Shown here piece by piece: positions 1 to 6,361 of a DNA stretch of 64,000 bases. The notes below the pieces were generated by a model. It had not been told where the DNA came from. It did not search any database and saw only the letters and a program-made list of their open reading frames with translations. Origin of the DNA: Aeromonas veronii (lineage in GTDB: Bacteria > Pseudomonadota > Gammaproteobacteria > Enterobacterales > Aeromonadaceae); assembly GCF_040215105.1 (NCBI RefSeq), contig NZ_CP157875.1:2719501-2783500 (forward strand). Reading direction: 5' to 3'. Every line of letters begins with the position of its first letter. The stretch's first letter is position 1. The position numbers and the translations under genes were made by a program.

Positions 1-1014
1 GGCCGCCTCGCTCATGCCAGCCTCTTGAGCCTTAGAGCGAAGGGATTGCAGTGATACGGCATGGCCTAGGCTGGGGTTGGCCTGCTCAAAGCCATCTGTG
101 GAATCGTGTTGTTCAATATCGCTCTCATACACAATCGAGAGGAACTGATCATTCTGGTACTCATCGAATAGCAAACCCTTGCTATAGTCGTACATCTCTT
201 TACAGAAACTTCTAACGTTAGTCCCAGCAGTAGTGATCATGAATAGGATCGGGTCTTTAGAACTACTCTGAGAGGATGCAATTGCATCGTGAACGTCTCG
301 ATTCTTATGGGCATGTACTTCATCAAGTACTGCTGTGGTAATCCTGTGACCATCAAGGGAATCAGCCTCTGATGAAGTTGGGAAGATTGAGCCACCCACT
401 TTCAGTACTATGTCATTTGCTCTAATGCTGAATTTTGATTTTATAGCTTTAGTACTACTTTTAATCTGCCCTTTGATCTCATCAAAACAGATAGTGGCTT
501 GCTTTCTGGAACTGGCAGAAGTTGTAACTACTGGGTTCTTGTTTTCAGTCAGTAACAATGAACATATAGAAACAATCGCCGCCAACTGAGTTTTAGCATT
601 ACCTCGGGGAAGGAACACAAAAGCCTTTGTAAAACGTCTCAACCCTCGTAACTGTTCATGGGCATTATCGTTGTAGTACCAACAGAAAAGATTGAGTAAG
701 ACAAAGTGCTGCCATGGCATTAGAAGAATAGGCTTACCACCAATTGGGCCTTTGGTATGTTTGAGACTGTTTGCAACCACCACCACAAAGTTATAAATGG
801 TTAGGTTTAGTTTTAGGTCTTCTCTTTGAAGATCATCGATAAATCGTTGGCAGAATTCTTTTTCTGATTTACTGGCATTCCTGATTCCGTTTAGAACATC
901 ATAGACATACTGAAATGCACTTTCCCATCCTTGGTGATAGAACTCTGTCTTAAAGTTCATATCCTCTAACTTAGTTGGATAGTCTCTATATTTTTTATTG
1001 TTATGGTCATTCAC
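1..1014 (-). CDS. Phage terminase large subunit, partial (N-terminal 338 aa)
   Basis: This is the ATPase-nuclease motor that packages phage DNA into proheads. The visible N-terminal part contains the P-I-L-L-M-P-W-Q segment, a Walker-A-like R-G-N-A-K-T loop, a T-S-A-S-S-R-K-Q-A stretch and the L-D-E-V-H-A Walker B region, in the order found in Terminase_1-type (HK97/P27-associated) TerL proteins. The reading frame is open to the window edge, so the nuclease domain is missing. A GTG start at 1014 is chosen because an AGGAAG ribosome-binding site lies 8 nt upstream and a stop lies close upstream in frame; an internal ATG at 960 is possible but less well placed. It follows small terminase on the same strand, a normal packaging order. 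Confidence 0.9.
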   Translation of the reverse strand, partial: MNDHNNKKYRDYPTKLEDMNFKTEFYHQGWESAFQYVYDVLNGIRNASKSEKEFCQRFIDDLQREDLKLNLTIYNFVVVVANSLKHTKGPIGGKPILLMPWQHFVLLNLFCWYYNDNAHEQLRGLRRFTKAFVFLPRGNAKTQLAAIVSICSLLLTENKNPVVTTSASSRKQATICFDEIKGQIKSSTKAIKSKFSIRANDIVLKVGGSIFPTSSEADSLDGHRITTAVLDEVHAHKNRDVHDAIASSQSSSKDPILFMITTAGTNVRSFCKEMYDYSKGLLFDEYQNDQFLSIVYESDIEQHDSTDGFEQANPSLGHAVSLQSLRSKAQEAGMSEAA

Positions 1015-1046
1015 TTCTATTACTTCCTGTAATCACTACTCCATGC

Positions 1047-1445
1047 TTATTTCCTGATTTGTTTAAAGGCATCATCAACAGATGTGTCTTCATCTTCTGT
1101 ACTTTCAACAGGGATTGGATCTAACCCCAGTTGTTTGAATAGTTTTTGTATTTGAGTTGAACTAGTCTGAAAGTTCCGACTATTCGGATTTTCCTTAATG
1201 ACTTGCTCACCCCTACTTGTGGTTTCAATAGTTGAACCATTAGTGATGATATCTTTCAGACACTCTTGGTTAACATAGAGTTGTGCCGCTAGTTGCTGTA
1301 CTAGGATCATGTCTGTGTAGTTTATGGTTCTTTGAGACTCAATCAGTTCAACTAGAGCATCTTCAATTTTATTGATTTTTATAGAGCCTGATTTATGGAT
1401 CTTTGCGAGTAATGCCTTTTCCGCTTTACTGTTAGAATACGCCAT
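1047..1445 (-). CDS. Phage terminase small subunit, P27 family
   Basis: This 132-aa protein probably recognises the packaging site and recruits large terminase. The N-terminal half is helical (K-A-E-K-A-L-L-A-K-I). The second half carries the family-like pattern in which a conserved N-P-N-S sits before a helix ending in Q-L-G-L-D-P, as in P27-type small terminases where N-P and L-G-L-(T/D)-P are typical. Size and position directly upstream of TerL support the call. Its 5' end overlaps the preceding 56-aa ORF by 14 nt, suggesting coupled translation. The C-terminus is acidic (S-T-E-D-E-D). Assignment rests on pattern and context, not on an alignment search. Confidence 0.75.
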   Translation of the reverse strand: MAYSNSKAEKALLAKIHKSGSIKINKIEDALVELIESQRTINYTDMILVQQLAAQLYVNQECLKDIITNGSTIETTSRGEQVIKENPNSRNFQTSSTQIQKLFKQLGLDPIPVESTEDEDTSVDDAFKQIRK

Positions 1446-1602
1446 TAGTCTTAACCTCTCGCAGTATCCGTATCAGTAATTCTTGATCTTGTACTGCATG
1501 GCCCTTACCATCAAGGCAATCTATTGATTCTTCGGTGATGAAAAGACGATAGGCTTGATTATCAAGTACAACAATGTGATTGGAGTCCTTTGATACAGAC
1601 AT
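1432..1602 (-). CDS. Small phage protein of unknown function (56 aa)
   Basis: I do not recognise this protein. It sits between the HNH endonuclease and small terminase on the same strand, with a 16-nt gap to the former and a 14-nt overlap with the latter, so it looks like part of the packaging operon. The frame could be extended upstream to an ATG at 1779, but that would overlap the HNH gene by about 160 nt and the added part is a low-complexity K/A-rich shadow of it. The ATG at 1602, giving M-S-V-S-K-D-S-N, is therefore preferred although no strong ribosome-binding site precedes it. The product is short and mixed alpha/beta in appearance. Confidence 0.5.
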   Translation of the reverse strand: MSVSKDSNHIVVLDNQAYRLFITEESIDCLDGKGHAVQDQELLIRILREVKTNGVF

Positions 1603-1618
1603 AGTGAAATAGACAGAT

Positions 1619-2128
1619 TTATTGTATTTCTGGATCTTCGCTGCTGCCTTGGCTTCTGCTCTCTTCTTCTTGTTCGTGCTTATCTTGGATTTTCTCAATG
1701 AGATCCAATTGTTGATGTGTAACCAAATACCCTTTGAGGTACTGGAAAGTTTTTCTAGTAAGTTCAATTTTATCTCCAATTAGTTTTATGGTTTTCGCTA
1801 CCTCGTTCGTCTTTACGTTATGACAGCCATGACACAAAGCCATGACATTATGAGGATGTAAGTTGTACTTCATCCCGTTGGGGTATCGGATTTCGTAGAT
1901 GTGATCCACTACTGCGGAAAGGTTGTGATTGCACTTCTGACAGATGGGATACTTCTCGCGGGTTCGCTTAGACAAGTCTCTCCAAGCTTTGGAGTTGTAG
2001 AACTTGTGTTCTTCTGGGAACTTCTCTAGCGGTTGTTGTGTTCTGTTTCTTGTTATGTGTTCAGAACAGTATCTATCTTTGTATGGGATAATGTTCGTAC
2101 AAGTCTTGTGTAGGCACTTCTTCTTCAT
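1619..2128 (-). CDS. HNH endonuclease of the phage packaging module
   Basis: This 169-aa protein has paired zinc ligands and an HNH core: C-Q-K-C near residue 63, V-V-D-H-I-Y-E-I near 75, H-P-H-N near 91 and C-H-G-C-H-N near 99. HNH proteins encoded beside the terminase genes stimulate terminase cutting at cos sites in HK97-type phages, and the same role is inferred here from position. An N-terminal cluster (C-L-H-K-T-C, C-S-E-H) suggests a second zinc knuckle. The C-terminus is glutamate/serine-rich and likely disordered. It is the first gene of the leftward packaging operon. A free-standing homing nuclease is the alternative. Confidence 0.85.
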   Translation of the reverse strand: MKKKCLHKTCTNIIPYKDRYCSEHITRNRTQQPLEKFPEEHKFYNSKAWRDLSKRTREKYPICQKCNHNLSAVVDHIYEIRYPNGMKYNLHPHNVMALCHGCHNVKTNEVAKTIKLIGDKIELTRKTFQYLKGYLVTHQQLDLIEKIQDKHEQEEESRSQGSSEDPEIQ

Positions 2129-2336
2129 TGCTGTAATTCTTGTTGTTCTCTAATGCCTCACCAAACGCTCTGTAACGCTCTCTGTGCGTTCGTATGATTT
2201 TCGTGTGGGGTAATTTACGTTTTGTTCTGGTGTTAGTACTGGAGCTCCTGGAGGCGTTTACTGCGGTGATTTAGTGATTCAGTCAATGGCGGGAAAAAGT
2301 TTATAAATTAAATTGGCGTACAAAGTGGGACGAGTT

Positions 2337-2371
2337 GGGTATCATATTGGCGAAGATCGCCGAAGATACCC
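2337..2371. repeat. Nested hairpin with 10-bp tandem repeat upstream of packaging genes
   Basis: Outer arms GGGTATC (2337-2343) and GATACCC (2365-2371) are perfect inverted copies. Inside, GGCGA (2349-2353) and TCGCC (2357-2361) form a second perfect stem around AGA. The right half also holds a tandem repeat of CGAAGAT with a 10-bp period (2351 and 2361). A further TTGGCG copy lies at 2313. It is located about 210 bp upstream of the HNH-terminase operon, where cos or pac sites are often found. It could equally be a terminator or operator. Confidence 0.6.
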
Positions 2372-2523
2372 CCCCCATTTATAGATTCGATGTTAAATCA
2401 CCCATATATATTTATATTTCATATAAGTATAATGACTGACAACTTAGCCTAAAATTTCACCAAATCATTTTTTCTAATGATTTTTATAGAAAAAATATTA
2501 TTGATTGATTATCATAATAATTT

Positions 2524-2550
2524 AAGAGCGGGATTCATTAGCTCTTTTTT
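2524..2550 (+). terminator. Attenuator-like hairpin before the TIR gene
   Basis: AAGAGC and GCTCTT form a 6-bp stem around an 11-nt loop, and the second arm runs into a T tract. It ends about 20 nt before the TIR start codon, so it may terminate upstream transcription or limit read-through into the TIR gene. The stem is short and the effect is inferred. Confidence 0.5.
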
Positions 2551-2570
2551 CAAAAACAATAGGTAGGATT

Positions 2571-3365
2571 ATGATAGACCCATATTTTCAAGCAATAATA
2601 AATAGTTATAAAGCATTAGTCACTAAACATCACTCTAAACTGATAAATCATTGGCCATTATTGAGTGGTAATATAAACGTACAACCAGCCTCTTATAATG
2701 GTTGTAGAATTGATATCTTTAAGCATAAAACTAACTCACAAATGGTCTTTCGGATAGCAGGTCTAGGTGAATTACCACATCACATTATTGGATTTGATAG
2801 TATCAATGAGACAAATAAAGATATAGTAAGAGAACGATTAGAAACCTATTATGAGCTGAATGATAAAGATGGGGTTATCTTTATGTCTTCATCTATCTCG
2901 TTTAATGATGAACTGGAACAGTTGCTGAAGAAACATGAAGCCGCTATGAACATAAAACCTATAAAGATTTTTTTAAGCCATAAGAGTGAGAACAAAGAGC
3001 TAGTTAGAGATGTTAAGAAGACATTGGAGCTTCTTGGTTTTCATCCATGGCTGGATGAAGATGCCATGAGTGCAGGGGATAAACTTGAAAGAGCTATTAG
3101 AAAAGGCTTTAGTGAGTCTTGTGCTGTTGTCTTTTTTGTCACACCAGAGTTTAAAGATGAGCACTACATAGAGTCAGAGATTGATTACGCCATTGAAGAA
3201 AAGAGAGCCAAAAAAGATGACTTTCAAATAATAACCATCACACTTGGTGATGTTGAAGTTCCTCCGCTCCTTCGTCCGTTCGTATGGAAACAACCTAGTA
3301 CAGATTTAGAAATGCTAAGAGAAATTGTAAAAGCATTACCACTGAAGATACGAAAGATATATTGA
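2571..3365 (+). CDS. TIR-domain protein with unknown N-terminal domain (264 aa)
   Basis: Residues about 131-260 form a TIR domain: strand I-K-I-F-L-S-H-K-S-E-N-K, then W-L-D-E-D-A-M-S-A-G-D, then A-V-V-F-F-V-T-P-E-F, and E-S-E-I-D-Y-A-I, in which Glu203 matches the catalytic glutamate of NAD-cleaving TIRs (E-x-x-x-A spacing). The first 130 residues are not recognised and resemble no common sensor I know. Bacterial TIR proteins of this type act in anti-phage immunity by depleting NAD+ or making cyclic signals; here that role is inferred. The gene is alone on its strand, sits in prophage cargo between packaging and lysis modules, and faces a HEPN gene across a shared terminator. Base composition is as AT-rich as the surrounding phage. 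Confidence 0.85.
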   Translation: MIDPYFQAIINSYKALVTKHHSKLINHWPLLSGNINVQPASYNGCRIDIFKHKTNSQMVFRIAGLGELPHHIIGFDSINETNKDIVRERLETYYELNDKDGVIFMSSSISFNDELEQLLKKHEAAMNIKPIKIFLSHKSENKELVRDVKKTLELLGFHPWLDEDAMSAGDKLERAIRKGFSESCAVVFFVTPEFKDEHYIESEIDYAIEEKRAKKDDFQIITITLGDVEVPPLLRPFVWKQPSTDLEMLREIVKALPLKIRKIY

Positions 3366-3379
3366 ATATTTACGATAAC

Positions 3380-3410
3380 GAAGCCAGTATAAACTTTAAC
3401 TGGCTTCCTT
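3380..3410. terminator. Bidirectional terminator between convergent TIR and HEPN genes
   Basis: GAAGCCAGT (3380-3388) and ACTGGCTTC (3399-3407) form a perfect 9-bp stem with a 10-nt A/T-rich loop. T-rich sequence follows on the plus strand and the minus-strand exit is also usable. It lies in the 67-bp gap between the two gene ends. Confidence 0.8.
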
Positions 3411-3432
3411 TATATTATACTAATACAGCAGT

Positions 3433-4665
3433 TCATTCATTTCCAGTATATAAAAGTCCATCTAGTATCTGTTTGTCTATGTGACTTACTACATCACTTA
3501 CTAACATTATTAGATTTTCTACATCCTCTTTAGCAATGTGAATAATTGAACCATCAGTGGTTTTACCATTCCTATGTACTATGTCATGACGAATTTCAAC
3601 ACTCTTACTTAGCTGTGCTTTCTTATCATTAGGGAAATTACATAATAGAACATTTTTGTAAAGATTTATTACTGTACCTACGTTATGAAAAGATATCTTA
3701 TCAATCTCACCAATTATCTTTTCATCTAACTTACCTAACTCATCAAATATATCATTAAGAAATATCTTTCCACTGTTCTTTAAATGTTCACTGTTCTTAA
3801 CGAATCGTTTCTTGATTGCATCTCTGTTTAGTACATTCTTCTTTAGAGTGTCTGATAGATATGCTTCCATTGCAGTTATCACACTAGAGAAGATCATCCG
3901 TTGAAGAACTGGTGTTGATTCATCGAGATTTATATCAGTCAGCTCAATCAATGAGTTTTCAAATATCTTATAGAAATATGTCTTACCATCTTGAATTTGC
4001 TCAATGTCCTCAAAATCGTCTACCCACCCACCATCAACTATATCCGTGATATCCAATTCACAGATATCATCATCTTTACACATATCAAGAAGCACAATTG
4101 CAAATGACTCTAGTTCCATACAAGGGAAAAGAGAGCCCTTGAAACCCATGTTATTATCAGTCACTCCAAATAGAGGCGACAGCATCAATGAAAGCAGCGG
4201 TTCATTTTCAATTACTACTTCTTCATAGCTAAAACTATAGTTATGATACTCAATCCTTTTGGATTGGCCCTCTATAATTTTCGCAGTCCACTCTTGAAAA
4301 GAGGTGTTCTTTACCGTCTCCAACTGTCTCTTTATTGTCTCATAAAATTCTACACTACTACTTGAACCCTCACCTTTTGTTATTTCATAATAATTTAGTG
4401 AATCCCTCATATCATTGATCCAAACTTCTCGCGTTTGATCAAAGTCTTGCTTTGCTGATTCTAAAGTGTGGCCATCGAGTTGCAATCTACGGCGAATAGT
4501 ACGGGCAGTTGCTCTATATCCAATAAAACGGTCATTACCGCTTTCATCTACAAAAGAACGAATTTCCCGAATTCTATCTGCGTTCTTGAAATACCATTCA
4601 TAATAACTATTTTGCCAGCATTCTAATTCATGGCCATTAATTTTAATATCCGAAAAGCTACTCAT
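3433..4665 (-). CDS. HEPN-domain protein, HEPN/Toprim-associated type (410 aa)
   Basis: The C-terminal region carries an R-x4-H motif (Arg359-H-D-I-V-His364 in E-I-R-H-D-I-V-H-R-N), the active-site signature of HEPN ribonucleases, set between long helices. The N-terminus (S-F-S-D-I-K-I-N-G-H-E-L) resembles the N-terminal module found in HEPN/Toprim-associated proteins, which are frequent in defence loci. The middle is acidic and rich in D/E. Its likely role is RNA cleavage or as a toxin/defence effector, inferred from the family. It is convergent with the TIR gene, 67 bp apart. No partner gene (nucleotidyltransferase antitoxin) is visible, so it may act alone. Confidence 0.7.
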   Translation of the reverse strand: MSSFSDIKINGHELECWQNSYYEWYFKNADRIREIRSFVDESGNDRFIGYRATARTIRRRLQLDGHTLESAKQDFDQTREVWINDMRDSLNYYEITKGEGSSSSVEFYETIKRQLETVKNTSFQEWTAKIIEGQSKRIEYHNYSFSYEEVVIENEPLLSLMLSPLFGVTDNNMGFKGSLFPCMELESFAIVLLDMCKDDDICELDITDIVDGGWVDDFEDIEQIQDGKTYFYKIFENSLIELTDINLDESTPVLQRMIFSSVITAMEAYLSDTLKKNVLNRDAIKKRFVKNSEHLKNSGKIFLNDIFDELGKLDEKIIGEIDKISFHNVGTVINLYKNVLLCNFPNDKKAQLSKSVEIRHDIVHRNGKTTDGSIIHIAKEDVENLIMLVSDVVSHIDKQILDGLLYTGNE

Positions 4666-4756
4666 CCACTAACCCTCTCAGCCCCAAATGTTACCCCATC
4701 ATAGCACTACTGAAAGGCCCCTCAAAAACAAAATTCAATACACCTCTGACTCACTG

Positions 4757-4785
4757 TATAATGAATGCAGTTGCAAGCAGCAACT
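4757..4785 (+). promoter_or_regulatory. Candidate promoter and inverted repeat before the 84-aa gene
   Basis: A perfect TATAAT lies at 4757-4762, with a weak -35 (TTCAAT) 17 bp upstream. Just downstream, AGTTGC (4769-4774) and GCAACT (4780-4785) form a 6-bp inverted repeat that could be an operator or a 5'-leader hairpin. The start codon with a GGAAAG ribosome-binding site follows at 4815. Confidence 0.45.
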
Positions 4786-4814
4786 AAAAACATTAACAAC
4801 AAAAGGAAAGTAAA

Positions 4815-5069
4815 ATGTACTACTCTCACAACCAAATGAATGAACATATAAATGAAGATGCATATCTCTCTGGCTCAGTCACTGTCTCATGTAATGGACA
4901 AAAAATAACCTTTGGTGACTTCATGCCAAATGCCGAGACAGGACTTTTTGAGCAGTATAAGGATGGAGTCCTTTGCACTGTTGAGAAAAATAACTCTGAT
5001 AAGTTATCTCCAAGCTTTGATTGCACATGTGAGATCATTAATGACGCACTAAAATTCCATCCATATTAA
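4815..5069 (+). CDS. Small phage protein of unknown function (84 aa)
   Basis: I do not recognise this family. The gene has a good ribosome-binding site (AAAGGAAAG, 7 nt before ATG) and its own candidate promoter. The protein is acidic and soluble, beginning M-Y-Y-S-H-N-Q-M-N-E, with two cysteines near the C-terminus (F-D-C-T-C-E). It is transcribed away from the HEPN gene and its last codons overlap the end of the convergent GIY-YIG gene by 4 nt. A small phage-encoded inhibitor or regulator is possible, but nothing in the sequence shows this. Confidence 0.55.
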   Translation: MYYSHNQMNEHINEDAYLSGSVTVSCNGQKITFGDFMPNAETGLFEQYKDGVLCTVEKNNSDKLSPSFDCTCEIINDALKFHPY

Positions 5070-5470
5070 TTTATCTTGAATGACTCAGGGCATCTCCCAA
5101 TGCTCTTACTTCCCAGCATCACATTCAGTGATAGCCTGTCTCTCAGGGCCTCACATTCCATGAGTGCCTGCGTCTCTCGGTAAGCCATTTCATACTTACT
5201 CATGCAGAGATATAGCACCTCACACAGAACATCCTCTGAGGGCCACTGAGAGACGACAACAGAGGATGATTGGTAGGTCTTCCAATCACTCTCTTTCTTT
5301 ACCTTCTTACCGTACTTCGGTGATGACTTCTTTGTTTCCTTTCTGTGTGAATAGAAGTTCTTTGAACCTATGTACCACTCACCAGTTTTTGTATTAGTTA
5401 GTTTGTAGATGAATCCAATGTAGTTACTGATTATTGATTCATCTATTCCCCATTTGTTCTGACTATTCAT
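5066..5470 (-). CDS. GIY-YIG family endonuclease (134 aa)
   Basis: The N-terminal part contains F-I-Y-K-L-T-N followed by W-Y-I-G-S-K, the two strands of the GIY-YIG nuclease fold (here I-Y and Y-I-G), with a downstream K-K-E-S-D-W-K-T-Y-Q block typical of phage-encoded GIY-YIG proteins. Start chosen at 5470 because AGGGG lies 5 nt upstream; a longer frame to 5614 would run through the lysozyme gene on the other strand. Such proteins are usually homing or host-DNA-damaging nucleases. It lies divergently from the lysozyme gene, only 45 bp apart, and may be a mobile insertion in the lysis region. The active site glutamate cannot be placed with certainty. Confidence 0.7.
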   Translation of the reverse strand: MNSQNKWGIDESIISNYIGFIYKLTNTKTGEWYIGSKNFYSHRKETKKSSPKYGKKVKKESDWKTYQSSSVVVSQWPSEDVLCEVLYLCMSKYEMAYRETQALMECEALRDRLSLNVMLGSKSIGRCPESFKIN

Positions 5471-5494
5471 AGCACCCCTAAATATTTGCATATG

Positions 5495-5503
5495 AATATT
5501 TAT
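5495..5503 (-). promoter_or_regulatory. Late-promoter-like ATAAATA motif, minus strand
   Basis: The minus strand reads ATAAATATT here, about 16 nt before the ribosome-binding site of the GIY-YIG gene. It matches the ATAAATAC-type motif found before three rightward phage gene groups. The resemblance to the T4 late promoter element TATAAATA is noted; function is inferred. Confidence 0.35.
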
Positions 5504-5515
5504 GAGGTAATGAAA

Positions 5516-6025
5516 ATGAGTAAGACAATTGAGGAACAACTTAAGTACGATGAGGGCTGTAAGTTGCAGATGTACAGAGACACAGAGGGATATTGGACTG
5601 TTGGTATTGGTCATCTGATTGTGAGAGACAATACAATATCCAAAGTACGAGCCATTGAGATTCTATCTAGAGAACTACTATCACCTATCGCCCCAGATGG
5701 GCGTATAACTGCATCTGAGGCATCCTATCTCTTCCAGAAGGACTTAGCCGCAGTTAAGCAAGGAATTGAATCTAGCTCTTTCTATGCGGTTTACAGGGGT
5801 CTAGATTCTGAACGTAAGGGTTCAATCCAGAATATGGTATTCCAGATGGGTGTTCGCGGTGTTGCTAACTTCAAGAGGATGTGGGCAGCCATTGCAGTTG
5901 GTAATTGGAATGAGGCATATCGTCAGGGACTAGATAGTACTTGGTTCAAGCAAACACCTAACAGGGCTCGTCGTGTAATGGAGACTCTAAGAACTGGTTC
6001 AACTCAACACTACCCCACTAAATAA
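5516..6025 (+). CDS. T4-type endolysin, GH24 lysozyme (169 aa)
   Basis: The protein cuts peptidoglycan glycan strands at the end of infection. The catalytic Glu-Asp-Thr triad of T4 lysozyme is visible in order: D-E-G-C near the N-terminus, Y-R-D-T, then Y-W-T-V-G-I-G-H. Length is close to the 164 aa of T4 lysozyme and there is no signal peptide, so a holin is needed for release. The ATG at 5516 is preferred because GAGGT lies 7 nt upstream; the frame is open to an ATG at 5486. Two tiny ORFs, one hydrophobic, follow at once and could supply the missing membrane function. Confidence 0.9.
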   Translation: MSKTIEEQLKYDEGCKLQMYRDTEGYWTVGIGHLIVRDNTISKVRAIEILSRELLSPIAPDGRITASEASYLFQKDLAAVKQGIESSSFYAVYRGLDSERKGSIQNMVFQMGVRGVANFKRMWAAIAVGNWNEAYRQGLDSTWFKQTPNRARRVMETLRTGSTQHYPTK

Positions 6026-6030
6026 ATACT
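6021..6030 (+). promoter_or_regulatory. Late-promoter-like AATAAATACT motif
   Basis: This motif lies 14 nt before the AAAGAGGT ribosome-binding site of the 44-aa ORF. The block from here to the ribosome-binding site is nearly repeated before the tail-fibre gene (from 6321), including CATAATAA and AAAGAGGT. It resembles the single -10-like TATAAATA element of T4 late genes. Confidence 0.45.
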
Positions 6031-6059
6031 TCATAATAACTACTAAAGAGGTATCCATC

Positions 6060-6194
6060 ATGGGTATAGGTGTTTTCCTAAAAGGTGCGATTGATAAAGT
6101 ACTAGGGTCAAAGATGCATGTCATTGCTAAAGGTGCAATTGTCTTTGTTCTGTTCGCTGCAATTGGTGCTGCAACTTACTTTGGCATTGCATGA
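6060..6194 (+). CDS. Tiny membrane protein, holin candidate (44 aa)
   Basis: The ORF starts M-G-I-G-V-F-L-K-G-A and has one strongly hydrophobic segment near residues 20-44 (A-K-G-A-I-V-F-V-L-F-A-A-I-G), ending directly after it. A good ribosome-binding site (AAAGAGGT) precedes it. Its place just after an endolysin lacking an export signal suggests a role in lysis, for example as a small holin or pinholin, but the family is not recognised. The stop codon overlaps the next start (ATGATGA). Confidence 0.55.
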   Translation: MGIGVFLKGAIDKVLGSKMHVIAKGAIVFVLFAAIGAATYFGIA

Positions 6195-6277
6195 TGAAAG
6201 TATCATTCAACTCCAAAGATTGGCTTGCAATCATTCTTGAGATGCTACGGGCCTTCACAAGCAACAAGTATAAATAA
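6191..6277 (+). CDS. Tiny amphipathic ORF coupled to the 44-aa gene (28 aa)
   Basis: Two adjacent ATG codons overlap the stop of the upstream ORF, so translation would be coupled. The product (M-M-K-V-S-F-N-S-K-D-W-L-A-I-I-L-E-M) is basic with one short amphipathic helix. The stop lies 8 nt before a strong terminator. It may be a lysis regulator or simply a translated leader; no family is recognised. Confidence 0.35.
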   Translation: MMKVSFNSKDWLAIILEMLRAFTSNKYK

Positions 6278-6284
6278 CAATCAA

Positions 6285-6315
6285 GGGATGTACTTCGGTA
6301 CGTCCCTTTTCTTTT
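6285..6315 (+). terminator. Terminator after the lysis genes
   Basis: GGGATGTAC (6285-6293) and GTACGTCCC (6298-6306) form a 9-bp stem (one T-G pair) closed by a TTCG tetraloop, followed by a T-rich tail. It separates the lysis genes from the tail-fibre transcription unit. Confidence 0.85.
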
Positions 6316-6320
6316 ATCCA

Positions 6321-6329
6321 GATAAATAC
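6321..6329 (+). promoter_or_regulatory. Late-promoter-like GATAAATAC motif before the tail fibre
   Basis: It lies directly after the lysis terminator and 17 nt before the AAAAGAGGT ribosome-binding site of the tail fibre. The terminator just upstream makes a promoter here likely, which supports the motif being functional. Confidence 0.5.
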
Positions 6330-6361
6330 CTCAAACACATAATAATAAAAGAGGTTTTTAA

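Larger units (their letters stand above)
2129..2570. other. Divergent intergenic region with hairpins, candidate packaging/promoter region
   Basis: This 442-bp AT-rich gap separates the leftward packaging operon from the rightward TIR gene. It contains a nested inverted/direct repeat at 2337-2371, a run of seven or eight C residues right after it, several A/T-rich promoter-like stretches around 2400-2520, and a hairpin with a T-run just before the TIR gene. No plausible gene was seen. Promoters for both directions and possibly the packaging initiation site are expected here, but none can be proved from sequence alone. Confidence 0.5.

Noticed and set aside
1603..1779. Upstream extension of the 56-aa phage ORF to 115 aa
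   Set aside because: The extra part overlaps the HNH gene by about 160 nt and is low complexity; the later ATG is kept.
5471..5614. Upstream extension of the GIY-YIG gene to 182 aa
   Set aside because: It would run through the lysozyme start on the other strand; a good ribosome-binding site supports the ATG at 5470.
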